A stretch of 64,000 nucleotides of DNA from Myotis daubentonii. Taxonomy: Eukaryota; Chordata; Mammalia; Chiroptera; Vespertilionidae. Below are positions 51,800 through 62,164 of this stretch, one piece after another; position 1 is the stretch's first letter; each line of letters opens with the position of its first letter. The DNA lies in contig NC_081842.1 of the NCBI RefSeq assembly GCF_963259705.1, positions 39,149,796 to 39,213,795 of the forward strand, given 5' to 3'. The notes under the pieces were generated by a model. It had not been told where the DNA came from. It made no database searches and saw only the letters and a program-made list of their open reading frames with translations. Made by a program: the position numbers and the translations under genes.

Positions 51800-52712
51800 A
51801 ATACTCTTAAACAACACCTAACAGAGCAAGTTTCCCTTGATTAGGGAGAGCTTCTGGGTTGGTGAACATGTGGAGGTGCTGGGAGAGTGGCCGCCAGGAG
51901 AGGGCATGGGAGCTCCGCACACTTTTCCTGTACCTTGCCCTGTACATCTCTCCCATCTGACTGTTTCTGCATTCAGCTGTTGACCCAAGAACATACAAAC
52001 CTGCCTCTCTCCTCCCTTTAAAGTTTACTCCCTTAGTCATTAAACCCTCAGGGCAATTAGGTTGTGGTCAGCTTCAGATAGACTTAGAAACAAAGCCTCG
52101 GGTCTTAACAACATGACCATTTTTCTTTTTTTGTATCTTTTTTTTTTTTTTGCAACTTCCCCAAATCTCCAGAAAGATCAGATTTGCTTATTTCTTATTC
52201 AATAATTCTAGTCTGACATCATGTAGATAAAATCACAGCATTTTCTTAATTCAGGAGAAGCCAGTTGTGGGTTTAGAAGTTGCGTGTGTCTTTCAAATGA
52301 CTGCAATGCTCTCTGGTTAACAATGAATCAATAAAATGTTTAGCCATTCTATCCTTCACACAGTTGAAATCCCTTATTAATGGCAATGCAACAGCCAAGT
52401 GAGGAGGTTCTTAGGGCAAGGTTTTAAACATAGAGCTTCTGTTGTCTTGAAGCTTGGGGCTCCAGCGTGTCAGTACGTAAAAGCATTCTGAATTCCTCAA
52501 CCTGGAAGCTCCCAGTCAAAATATTTAACAATTAGTATGGTGTGGCCCAATTGATCAAATTGTAAGTCAGCCGTAGTAGCCAAGCCAAGTTGTGGAGTTG
52601 ATTTTTTAGTAGCTGGATGGTAAGGGGAGGTCCAGGGGATATGGTGAAGGGCCAACATAGTGGGTAGCAGAGAGGTACTTACTTGGTGGATTTCAACAGT
52701 GGTTATATAACA
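51800..52712. other. no recognisable feature
   Basis: Unique DNA; a 77-aa frame at 51807-52040 shows no domain. T-run at 52137-52151. Confidence 0.35.
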
Positions 52713-52713
52713 A

Positions 52714-52852
52714 CTAGAGGCCCGATGCACAAAATTCGTGCAAGAGTAGGCCTTCCCAGCCTGGTGGCTGCCTGCATCCCATGGCTGTAGCCCCAGCTAC
52801 ATCCAGAAGGATGTCTGATCTAATTAGCATATTACGCTTTTATTAATATAGA
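52714..52852 (-). mobile_element. mini HeliBat-type Helitron F
   Basis: 3' CTAG at 52714 with hairpin TGCACGAATTTTGTGCA; 5' TCTATATTAATAAAAGCG at 52852. 139 bp. Confidence 0.88.
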
Positions 52853-52856
52853 TATA

Positions 52857-53334
52857 CTAGAGGCCCAGTGCACAAAATTCGTGCATGGGGGGAGGTCCCC
52901 TCAGCCCAGCCTACACCCTCTCCAATCTGGGACCCCTCAGGGGATGTCTGACTGCCAGTTTAGGCCCGATCCTGGGGATTGGGCCTAAACCGGCAGTTGG
53001 ACATCCCTCTCACAATCCTGGACCGCTGGCTCCTAATCACTCACCTGCCTGCCTGCCTTGTCACCCCTGCCAGCCTGATAGTCCCTAACTGCCCCCCTTG
53101 CTGGCCAGGTCGCCCCCAACTCTCCCCCACCCCTGCCAGCCTAGTTGTCCCCCACTACCCCCTGCCAGCCTAGTCTCCCCCAGCTGCCTCCCCTACCTGC
53201 CTGGTCACCCCACACAGCCTGCTTGTTCAGTCATTTGGTCGTCCCTCACTAACCTCCCTGCTGGCCTGGTCGTAGGCAGTCATCTTGTGAGGGTGTGAGG
53301 ATCAATTTGTGTATTACCTCTTTATTATATAGGA
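52857..53334 (-). mobile_element. HeliBat-type Helitron G
   Basis: 3' CTAG at 52857, hairpin TGCACGAATTTTGTGCA; 5' TCCTATATAATAAAGAGG at 53334, with A/T flanks. 478 bp. Interior ~40-bp CCTGCCAGCCT..GTC units shared with Helitron D. Only TATA separates it from F. Confidence 0.9.
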
Positions 53335-53543
53335 TATGGGTGTATTGGGATTTCAGCCTTGGGGATGTCCCTGTTGGTCCATTGGCTTACTTGGCAGGTG
53401 AATCTTAGTAGCCCATTTCCCTGATTAAGTCAGGAAGTAGGCTTATAAACCAGGTTAGATTAATCAGAGATCTTCCCTATGATTTTTCTATTTGGAACTA
53501 TAGGAGCAGCACCTCCCCACCTTCTCCCTCATGCTCCCCACTA
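53335..53543. other. no recognisable feature
   Basis: Short unique stretch between Helitron G and the U6 pseudogene. Confidence 0.35.
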
Positions 53544-53557
53544 TCTATTGCATTCTT

Positions 53558-53677
53558 TTTTTCTTTTTTTTTAAATACGGAACGCTTCACGAATTTGTGT
53601 GTCTTCCTTGCGCAGGGGCCATGCTAATCTTCTCTGTATCATTCCAATTTTAGTATATGTGCCACTGAAGTGAGCAC
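53558..53677 (-). pseudogene. U6 snRNA retropseudogene
   Basis: Minus strand from 53677: GTGCTCACTTCAGTGGCACA, then ATACTAAAATTGG, ACAGAGAAGATTAGCATGG, CCCCTGCGCAAGG and CGTGAAGCGTTCC, i.e. nearly full U6 with several changes from the conserved sequence (CGCTTCGGC to CACTTCAGT at the 5' stem-loop). It ends in an A-rich tail and is flanked by the 14-bp TCTATTGCATTCTT at 53544-53557 and 53678-53691, so L1 machinery inserted it. No pol III PSE or TATA is expected upstream. Confidence 0.95.
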
Positions 53678-53804
53678 TCTATTGCATTCTTACAAGACTA
53701 CCAAACCAGGATCTTTCAGGGTTCTGCTTACTTTCAGAGTGTAGTGGGACAGTAGTTTTTCCAGATTTATGGTCCTTTTCCTCCAGGGTCTCCCCACATC
53801 CTTT

Positions 53805-55330
53805 TTAGAAAATAGTCTTTAGAGAAGTTTTAGGTTCTAAAGTATAGAGATTTCCCATATACCCCCTGCCTCCACATATGCATAATCTCCCCCTAAATGC
53901 CAACATCACGAACTAGAGTGATAAATTGTTACAATCAATGATCCTACATTGTACCTGAAGCCCATGGTTTACATTATGGTTCACTCTTGGTATTTTATAT
54001 TCTATGGGTGTTGACAAATGTATAATTGCATGTATATATCATGATTGTATATTATAAAATAGTTTCACTGCCCTAAAAATCCTCTGTTTTTTTACCTATT
54101 CATTTCTCCCTCTCCCCTATTCCCTGGTAACCACTGATCCTTTCTAGAATGTCATGTACTTGGAATCACATAGCATGTTGTCTTTACAGAGTGGCTTCTT
54201 TCATTTAGTAATATGCAGTTAAGTTTCCTCCACATCTTTTCATGGCTTGATAGCTCATTTCTTTCTAGTGCTGAATAAATATTCCATTGACTGGTTGTAC
54301 TACATTTTATCCACTTATTTGTGAAGGGTATCTTGGGTTTTTTTCAAGAGGGAAACATCTGTGTGCAGGTTTTTGTGTGGGTGTAAATTTCAACTCATTT
54401 GGGTAAATGTAGGGAGTGGCTCTAGAGTTAAGCCTTGGATTGACCTGTGGCAGAGCCACAAACAAGTCCCAGCTTAGAGGGCAGAGCCCTCTGAGCATAA
54501 TTAAGCTTGACCTTATGGCTGCCCCTTAGATCCTTCCTGGGTAGCTAATGGGCTGTGGGAGATACAGCAAGTGCTGCCAAAACAAGTGAAACTCACAAGA
54601 ACATTGTAACTACAGTGACCACTACCTTATTTTTCTCTGACTATAAAATAAAGCCTCAGCTTGCTAGCTGGATCCTTCTCTGTGGCCTCATCCAGGCACA
54701 GGAAATCCCCCAAGCCCCAGCTATATTCTCTTTGTCTGTCTTTTCTTTATTCCTTCACCACACCTCCTCAGGCTCACTGAACCCTTGGTTGTGCTGGCAC
54801 AGCACAGGTAAATACCAAGGAATGTGATTGCTGTATTATATAGAAAGAGTATGTTTAGCTTTATAAGAAACCACCAAACTGTCTCCTAAAGTGGCTGTAC
54901 TATTTTGCATTCCCACCAGCATGAGTGTTCCTGTTGCTCCACATCCCTGTCAGCACTTAATGTTGTCAATGTTTTGGATATTGGCCATTCTAATGGATAT
55001 GTAGTAGCATCTCGTCATTTTAATTTGCAATTCCCTATTGCATATGCTTATTGTCATGTGCTTTTTGTCATCTGTATATCCTCCTTGTTTAGTCATCCTT
55101 TTCATATGTGTATTTGTCATCTATATATCTTCTTTGGTTAGTCATCCTTTCAGGTCTTTTGTTCATTTTTTACTCAAGTTTCTTCTTCTTTTATGATTGA
55201 ATTTTAAAAGTACTTTGTATATTTGAGATAACAGTCTTTTATCAGATATATCTTTCACAAATATTTTCTCCCAGTCTGAGGCTTGTCTTCTCATTCTCTT
55301 AACAGTGACTTTTGCAAAGATATTATTCAT
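53805..55330 (-). mobile_element. old L1 3'-region, split by a solo LTR
   Basis: Antisense L1 text (TCTTTAGAGAAGTTTTAGG, CATTCATTTAGTAATATGC, then after the LTR AATGTGATTGCTGTATTATA, GCATTCCCACCAGCATGAG, TTTTATCAGATATATC). A local ~58-bp tandem duplication lies at about 55068-55156 (TTTGTCATCT..TAGTCATCC twice). Confidence 0.75.
54408..54806 (+). mobile_element. solo LTR of a class II-like ERV, copy 1
   Basis: TG..CA ends (TGTAGGGAGTGGC to GGCACAGCACA), perfect 6-bp duplication GGTAAA at 54402-54407 and 54807-54812, AATAAA at about 54646. 399 bp, no internal retroviral genes. About 95% identical by hand count to the inverted copy at 56132-56530. Confidence 0.9.
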
Positions 55331-55334
55331 TTAA

Positions 55335-56125
55335 AAAAATTCAATAGTCTATTCAACTGAAGGGATAATTCATTAGATAATAAAATCCCTGCCTTCATGA
55401 GGCTTAAATTTTAATGCAGAAAATGACAATAAACAAATAAATGAATAAACATATAATAGACATTTAAGTGGAGATAGTTGCTGGGGAGAAAATTTAAACA
55501 AGGTAAAGGGTTAGAGAGTGACTGGGGAAAGCTCAGTCTGGCTAGTGTGGAGATTTACTGGGACCAAAGTAGTAATTTATTGGGACCATAGTGGTCATCA
55601 GAGGAGAAGTGGGGAGACCTGTTAGGAGTCTACTGCAGTCATATGAGCAAGAGATGATGTGGGTCTGCACTAGGGTTGAGGCAGTGGAGGTGTTCAGATG
55701 TATCCAGATTCTAAACGCTTGTTAAAAGTGGAGCTGACATAACTTGCTCATGGATTGGGTATAAGAGGAATAAAGAATTCAGAGATGAAAACTAGTAAGG
55801 AACCAAGTGAATGGTGGCTCCATTCTGGGAGGGGAGTTGGGAAGGAGGGGATAGGCAGAAACCAGTCTAGGGCATGGGACAATCAAGTGAAAATTCAGGA
55901 GGAGATGTCCAGTAGGCCATTGTGACTCACTCCAAGTTATGGTTGGAAATATTTTAAAAATTGGGAATCTTCAATATATGAGAGTGTGCTGGATATCTTT
56001 GTAGGCCTTCCAGATTCTCCCTCCATGCCTCACCACCTTGGTCTCTGCCTCTATATAGACTAACCTATACAGATGATGTCAATGGACTCCAACCCTCTGG
56101 TTTCCAGTTGGATTTAGCCAGTCAG
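55335..56125. other. unique or worn repeat DNA
   Basis: AAATCCCTGCCTTCATGAGGC and GAAAATGACAATAAACAAATAA near 55385 hint at an old L2/MIR-type repeat. No gene seen. Confidence 0.35.
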
Positions 56126-56131
56126 GCAGGA

Positions 56132-56530
56132 TGTGCTGTGCCAGCACAGTCAAAGGTTTGGTGAGCCTGAGGAGGTGCGGTGAAGGATTAAAAAAAAGAC
56201 AGACAAAGAGAATATAACTGGGGCTCGGTGGATCTCCTGTGCCTGGATGAGGCCACAGAGAAGGATTCAGCTAGCAAGCTGAGGCTTTATTTTATAGTCA
56301 GAGAAAAATAAGGTAGTGGTCACTGTAGTTACAATGTTCTTGTGAGTTTCACTTGTTTTGGCAGCACTTGCTGTATCTCCCACAGCCCATTAGCTACCCA
56401 GGAAGGATCTAAGGGGCGGCCATAAGGTCAAGCTTAATTATGCTCAGAGGGCTCTGCCCTCTAAGCTGGGACCTGTTTGTGGCTCTGCCACAGGTCAATC
56501 CAAGGCTTAACTCTAGAGCCGCTCCCCACA
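56132..56530 (-). mobile_element. solo LTR of the same ERV family, copy 2, inverted
   Basis: Minus-strand TGTGGGGAGCGGC to GGCACAGCACA, 399 bp, perfect 6-bp duplication GCAGGA at 56126-56131 and 56531-56536. Faces copy 1 across 1,325 bp. Confidence 0.9.
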
Positions 56531-56764
56531 GCAGGAGATCAGGATGAGATGGTTTATTCCCCCATCTCCCTCTCTGCAGCTCCCCCTCAGTTGCCTGAGT
56601 CTCTTCATGAAATTCACAGTTCCTCTCGGGCAGGTCTCCACATGGCTATCTCTCTCCAGATGCAGTAACTGCTTGTTCCGGTCACCTCTTCAGGTCCATG
56701 GGGGTTACATCCCCTCCCTTCACTACCCCCAGAGTACTGCTATCCTTATACCTTTATAAATACA

Positions 56765-57296
56765 GTAGTTCACACGCCCTATTCACAATTTCACTTACCC
56801 TAGTTTCAGTTATCCACAGTCAACCACAGTCTGAAAATATTAAGTGGGAAATTCCAGAAATAAACAATACATAAATTAAAAATTGCATGCCATTCTGAGT
56901 AGTTTGATGAAATCTCGTGCCATCCCACGTCATCCCTCATGCCAGCTGTGAATCATCCCTTTGTCCAGCACATCTTCAGGTTGTAAACACTGTACCTGTT
57001 AGTCACTCAGGTGGGTTATCAGATCTACTGTTGTGGTATAGTGCTTGTGTTCAAGTAACCTTCATTTTACTTAATAATGGTCCAAAGTACAAGAGTAGTG
57101 ATACTGGCAATTTGGCTATATGACAAAGAGAAGCGTGAGGTACTTCCTGTAAATGAAAAGGTATGTATGTACAGGAAAAAAGCAGTATTATAGAGGGTTT
57201 AGTACTATCCACCGTTTCAGGTATCCACTGGGGGCCTTGGAATGTATTCCCTGCAGGTAAGGAGGGACTACTGTAGTCCCTTTAGTGAACCTTGCT
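56765..57296. mobile_element. Tigger-like (Tc1/mariner group) transposon remnant
   Basis: Starts near TACAGTAGTTCACACG and ends GGAGGGACTACTGTA, a Tigger-type inverted end with TA target. TTCAGTTATCCACAGTCAACC and CACCGTTTCAGGTATCCACTGG are typical subterminal strings. No intact transposase. Confidence 0.75.
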
Positions 57297-57299
57297 TGA

Positions 57300-58450
57300 T
57301 ATATCTTAATTTGAGTGTGCAATCTCTTTCCTGTTAGGGCCCTAAGATTGGATAAGATCACTTAGGGAGTAAGAAGGGATAGAAAAGGAAAGAGATTTAA
57401 GGACTGACTGCTAGAACACTATTTGCTGGGGAGAGAAATTCTGAAAGGGGAGATCAGTGAGACAGAAAGAAAATCAGGAACATGTGATACCTCGGTGGTG
57501 GCTCAGAAGGTAGGCTCAAGAAAGATCTCCGTTTCCCTGGGACTCCTACAACCTCTGTTGTCCTTGCTTGTCATTCCTGACTCCTTCTTGCCTCAGTGAA
57601 TTATCTCCCAGGGGTCTTGAATTTGGCTTCTGACATTCCCATATCAACAGATATGTTATATGTATCTGACCCCTAAGGGAGATGATGGTTTGAGTTCTCA
57701 GAGGCTCTCAGCACCTGTGCAAATCTACAGATAGGGGAGAGGGAAACAGAGAGGAACTTCCAAGGGACATGTGCTTACACACAATTATTTTAAAACCTGT
57801 CTCATGTATGATACTGGTTATATAGTCACAGCAAGAAAGTACTTCATATTCACCATTGTTGTTGAGTGCCTAACATGACATTTAGTACACAGTGGCAGCT
57901 CAAAAGGATTGTTTGTTTGTTTGTTTTTGGTGGGGGGGCGGGGTGGATGAATAAATGTTTTTTTTTTTTTTTAAGTGGCTTATTGTGATATAGTTATACT
58001 GTGCTTCTGGGGCATGAAGGCCCCTTTACATAACTGACAACTCATTCTTTGAATTGCCCTATTATAATATGTCTCTGATTATGCTTTACTATACTACGTA
58101 ATGCCTGGGTGTGAATGAACTTTTTTTTTTTTTTTAACAGAATTGCATTGAGAAGATGACAACATATACTCTGCAGAAACAAAGACTGTGGATTTTGGTC
58201 ACTTGGGCTCTGGGTGTCAGATAAATGTATTAGTACTGTACTTCTAACAATGATCCTTTTTGTTTAAAGTGTGAAACTGCTATTCACTAATATTTTGGTG
58301 CCATTCCCAGAAAGCATGCTTCATATAATTGGCAAGTTTTTGTAGAAGCTTTTCTCTATCTGCAACTTCCATATTAGTGTGCTTGACTGATTTCCTCAAC
58401 TCTCTGCATCCTATCCTAACTCAGTATAGGTGAAAAAACTCCTTCTTTTA
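57300..58450. other. no recognisable feature
   Basis: Unique DNA with T-runs at 57959 and 58122 and a (GTTT)n stretch at 57910. No gene signal. Confidence 0.35.
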
Positions 58451-58720
58451 CTAAGTGGAGTTTGAATCCTGGCTGTGCCACTTTAACAAGCTATAATTTT
58501 GTGTGTGTGTGTAGGGGGGGAGGGTAAATCTCTATTGTTGAAAGTATTATATATCTTCCCCTCCTTCCCCCACGACCCCCTTGAGACTGCCCCTCCCCCC
58601 CACCCCAGACCTTCACCACCCTATTGTCTGTGTCCATATAAATTTGTGAAAGATCTTAACCGCTTTGAGTCTTAGTTTCCTTACCTATACAATGGGCTTA
58701 ATAGTATAGCTTATCCTCAT
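58450..58720 (+). mobile_element. MIR split by an L1-tail insertion
   Basis: GAGTTTGAATCCTGGCTGTGCC (left) and CGCTTTGAGTCTTAGTTTCC (right) are one MIR. Between, about 58504-58640 is antisense bat L1 3'-UTR text (CACCACCCTATTGTCTGTG), flanked by ATAATTTTGTG / ATAAATTTGTG. Confidence 0.65.
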
Positions 58721-58802
58721 TATTCACAAATTCCATATTTGTGAATTCATCTAATTGCTAGAATTGATTTGTTATCCCCAAACCAATACTTGTAACACTT
58801 CT

Positions 58803-59021
58803 TTTTTTAAAATATATTTTATTGATTTCTTACAGAGAGGAAGGGAGAGGGATAGAGAGTTAGAAACATCAACAAGAGAGAAACATCGATCAGCTGCCTC
58901 TTGCACACCCCCTACAGGGGCTGGGCCCACAACCAAGGTACATGCCCTTGACTGGAATCGAACCCGGGACCCTTCAGTCCGCAGGCCGACTTTCTACCCA
59001 CTGAGCCAAACCAGTCAGGAC
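58803..59021 (-). mobile_element. Ves SINE, first of a doublet
   Basis: Full length. Left target ATACTTGTAACACTTCT (58786-58802), right target ATACTTGTAACAATTCT (59022-59038). Confidence 0.97.
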
Positions 59022-59038
59022 ATACTTGTAACAATTCT

Positions 59039-59263
59039 TTTTTTTTTTTTTTAATATATTTTATTGGTTTTTCACAGAGAGGAAGGGAGAGAGATAGAGA
59101 GCTAGAAACATCGATGAGAGAGAAACATCGATCAGCTGCCTCCTGCACATCTCCCACTGGGGATGTGCCCGCAACCCAGGTACATGCCCTTGACCGGAAT
59201 CGAACCTGGGACCCTTCAGTCCACAGGCCAACGCTCTATCCACTGAGCCAAACCGGTTTCGGC
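59039..59263 (-). mobile_element. Ves SINE, second of a doublet
   Basis: Full length, same strand. Uses the same target; the third copy ACTTGTAACAATTCT is at 59264-59278. Confidence 0.97.
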
Positions 59264-59279
59264 ACTTGTAACAATTCTA

Positions 59280-59739
59280 TAGTCATTCATAAACACGTGC
59301 AGTGCAATGAAAAATTTGAGTCGCCCAACACGTATTTCCCCAACCAAGTTCAGAGAAGGTGATGCTTTACTTTCTTGTCTCAGCTCATACTGTGAATAAA
59401 TAGCTTTTTCATGGTCTATTTAGTGTCACCTTTTTGCATTTTTGTGCTTTTTCATTTGAAATGGCCCAAGTGTAATGCTAAAGTACAGCCCAGTGAACAC
59501 TTCTTGAGTATGAAAGACTGTGGCATGCCTTATAAAGAAAATACATGTGTTAGACAAGCTTTGTTCAGGAATGAGTTATAGTGCTGCTGGCCATGAGTTC
59601 AAGTTTTAGAATTGACACTATATTAAATAAGGTGTCTTTAAACAGAAAAACACATAAAAAGATTATGCATTGATTGGTTGATGAAAATATTGTGATCAGA
59701 GGCTCACAGTAATTTAATCCTGTATTATGCTTAGGAATA
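59280..59739. other. no recognisable feature
   Basis: AT-rich unique DNA. Confidence 0.35.
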
Positions 59740-59740
59740 A

Positions 59741-60172
59741 TCCAATCTAATAAAAAGGTAATATGTAAATTAACCATCATTCCATCACAAAGATGGCAGT
59801 GCCCATAACCACAAGATGATGGTGCCCAGTCCTCTCAGCCCCGCCAGAGCCCCCCAATCCCAAAGGGTGGCTGCTGAGAGCGGGCAGTGTGAGTGGCCTG
59901 GCAGAATGCTTGCTTCATCACTGCAGCGATGAGGCAGGCATTCCACCCTGGCCACAGAGAGCCTCTGGACAGTGGGCATGGAGCGGTGGGGCGGGGTGGG
60001 GGGGGCAGGTGGAGGGCTTGTGTCATCACCCCGGCGATGAGGCAAGCGTTCCGTGCCCAGCCGCAGAGGGCCTCTGGCCAGGCCAGGCGCAGAAAGCTTG
60101 CATTGTTGCAAGTCCGGCTGAGGGACCCCCACTTCCTGCCCTGTGCACAAATTTCATGCACCAAGCCTCTAG
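59741..60172 (+). mobile_element. HeliBat-type Helitron H
   Basis: 5' TCCAATCTAATAAAAAGG preceded by A; 3' hairpin GTGCACAAATTTCATGCAC-like then CAAGCCTCTAG, with T beyond. 432 bp. Two imperfect internal copies of TCATCAC..GCGATGAGGCA..AGCCTCTGG at about 59915 and 60023. Confidence 0.9.
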
Positions 60173-60199
60173 TCATTCATAATTGGCTAATTTAGTGTT

Positions 60200-60400
60200 T
60201 TCAATGGAGTTTTAAAAGATAGTTAGGATTTAAATGGCAGCCCACGTCAAAGACCTCATTTTAACTTAATTACCTTCTTAAAGAACTTATCTTCAAATTC
60301 ACTTGCATTCTGAGGTAACTAGTGGTTAGGGCTTCAACATATAAGTTTTTGGGAGACCCAATTCAGCCCATGACACAAACTATTCAACTTTATTTCCCAT
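60200..60400 (-). mobile_element. MST/THE1-like MaLR LTR remnant
   Basis: GACCTCATTTTAACTTAATTACC, GCATTCTGAGGTAACTAG and CAATTCAGCCCATGACAC are in a known MaLR antisense order. Confidence 0.5.
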
Positions 60401-60531
60401 ATCTGATTCTAGCCAGCCAACTGGCTATTCGTCTTTAACTTGCCTTTGGGCTTTGCTCATAATATGACATCCTTACAGTATCCCCTTTCTCTGCATGTCA
60501 AAGTCAAATCTACATTTCAAAAACCAGACCA

Positions 60532-60758
60532 GCCGTGACCAGTTTGGCTCAGTGGATAGAGCGTTGGCCTGTGGACTGAAAGGTCCCAGGTTCGATCCCG
60601 GTCAGGGGCATGTGCCTTGGTTGCGGGCACATCCCCAGTAGGGGGGTGTGCAGGAGGCAGCTGATCGATGTTTCTCTCTCATCGATGTTTCTGGCTCTCT
60701 GTCCCTCTCCCTACCTCTCTGTAAAAAATCAATAAAATATATTTTTAAAAAAACACAC
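60532..60758 (+). mobile_element. Ves SINE
   Basis: Duplication AAACCAGACCA at 60521-60531 and 60759-60769; full order from GACCAGTTTGGCTCAGTGG to AATCAATAAAATAT. Confidence 0.97.
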
Positions 60759-60775
60759 AAACCAGACCATGTACT

Positions 60776-60935
60776 CAGGCCAGTATGGCTCAGTAGATTG
60801 AGCATCATCCCATGCACCAAAAGGTCACTGGTTTGATTCCTGGTCAGGGCATGGTGCCTGGGTTTTGGGCTTGATCACTAGCAGGGGATATGTAGGAGGC
60901 AGCTGATTGATGTTTCTATAAATCAATAAAAATCC
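60776..60935 (+). mobile_element. Ves-like SINE, shortened
   Basis: GCCAGTATGGCTCAGTAGATTG head, CCTGGTCAGGGCATGG, GTAGGAGGCAGCTGATTG body; the CT tract is lost before AATCAATAAAAATCC. Confidence 0.88.
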
Positions 60936-60959
60936 AGATGAGCATACAGATGAGCGTTC

Positions 60960-61480
60960 TTTAAAGAGATAATTAAGTTAAAATAAGGTGAATAAGGTGG
61001 ACCTAATCTAATACGACTGATGTCCTTATAAGAAGAGAAAATTTAGATGTGCATGCACACAGAGGAAAGACTATGAGAAGACAAAGGTAGGAGGTGGCCA
61101 TCTCCAGGCCAAGAACAGTGTCCTCATAAGAAACAAACTCTGGCCCTGACCGGTTTGACTCAGTGGATAGAGCTTCAGCCTGAGGACTCAAGGGTCCCAG
61201 GTTCGATTCCGGTCAGGGGCATGTGCCTTGGTTGCGGGCACATCCTCGGTGGGGAGTGTGCAGGAGGCAGCTGATCGATGTTTCTCTCTCATCGATGTTT
61301 CTAACTCTCTATCCCTCTCCCTTCCTCTCTGTGAAAAATCAATAAAATATATTAAAAAACAAACAAACAAACAAACTCTGCCAACACCTTGATCTTGGAC
61401 TTTCAGCCTCCAGAAATCAATTCAGTTGTTTTTACCCAGTTAATAAAATTTTGTTTTAGCAACCCAAGTGGAATATAGGC
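60960..61480 (+). mobile_element. MST/MLT1-like MaLR LTR, split by a Ves
   Basis: CTGATGTCCTTATAAGAAGAG, AGGTGGCCATCTCCAGGCC, then after the Ves CCAACACCTTGATCTTGGAC and CAGCCTCCAGAAATC. Confidence 0.7.
61143..61368 (+). mobile_element. Ves SINE
   Basis: Perfect 12-bp duplication AAACAAACTCTG at 61131-61142 and 61369-61380. Full length. Confidence 0.97.
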
Positions 61481-61525
61481 AAATGAGTTTGGGTTGAATT
61501 CCATAGTTAATGTGAGCAACTGAAC

Positions 61526-61814
61526 TATTTTTGGTTTGTTAATCCTCACTCAAGGATGTTTTTTCCAGTGATATTAAAGAGGGTGGGAGAGGGAGAGGGA
61601 GAGGGAGAGGGAGAGGGAGAGGGAGAGGGAGAGGGAGAGGGAGAGGGAGAGGGAGAAGAACATCGATGTGAAAGAAACACATAAGCGGTTGCCTCCTGCA
61701 CATTGCCAGGGATCAAACCTGCAACCGAGGAAGGTGCCCTTGACCAGGAATCAAACCTGAGACCCTTCCGTGAATGGGCTGACACTGTAACCACTGAGCA
61801 ACACCAGTCAGGGC
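61526..61814 (-). mobile_element. Ves-like SINE with GGGAGA minisatellite
   Basis: Flanks GAGCAACTGAACT (61513-61525) and GAGCAACAGAACT (61815-61827). TTAATCCTCACTCAAGGATG tail motif, then about ten GGGAGA units (61585-61655), then body and head (CCACTGAGCAACACCAGTC). Confidence 0.92.
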
Positions 61815-62047
61815 GAGCAACAGAACTTTTAAAAGAGGGTATGTGATCTATGCTGTGCTTCAGGAAAGAAACTGGAACCACCTTCTGAAGAGAATAAGCT
61901 GAAACAGGGAAAGGTAGAAGGCTGAGATTATTACTGTTGGGACTGATTCTTACAGGTTTATATACATATAGTAGAGGTTTATATAGTGTTGTGTATTGTT
62001 AAGCCCTGATACAAAAGCCTGTTGAGAATATTAGTGGAACAAGAGGG

Positions 62048-62162
62048 TCATAGTGTCTTGTTCTCCTGGGACAAGGCCAGGAGAACACTCTCTAACAAAA
62101 CAGTGACGTCACTGTTAGAGAGTGTTCTCCCGGCCTTGTCCCAGGAGAACAAGACACTATGA
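62048..62162. repeat. long near-perfect palindrome with TGACGTCA centre
   Basis: Arms of about 59 and 55 bp, one mismatch (CCAGGAG / CCGGGAG) and one 4-base extra run in the left arm (AACAAAACAG / AACAG). The centre is CAGTGACGTCACTG with no spacer. Outer ends CATAGTGTC / GACACTATG. It is not like Ves, Helitron or the hAT elements here. It could be a fold-back element, a hairpin RNA source, or an assembly or cloning artefact. Confidence 0.9.
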
Positions 62163-62164
62163 AC

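Noticed and set aside
53558..53677. Functional U6 gene
   Set aside because: Target duplications and an A-rich tail show retrotransposition; substitutions lie in conserved U6 positions.
61546..61881. 111-aa minus-strand frame with (Pro-Ser)n
   Set aside because: Translation of the GGGAGA minisatellite inside a SINE.
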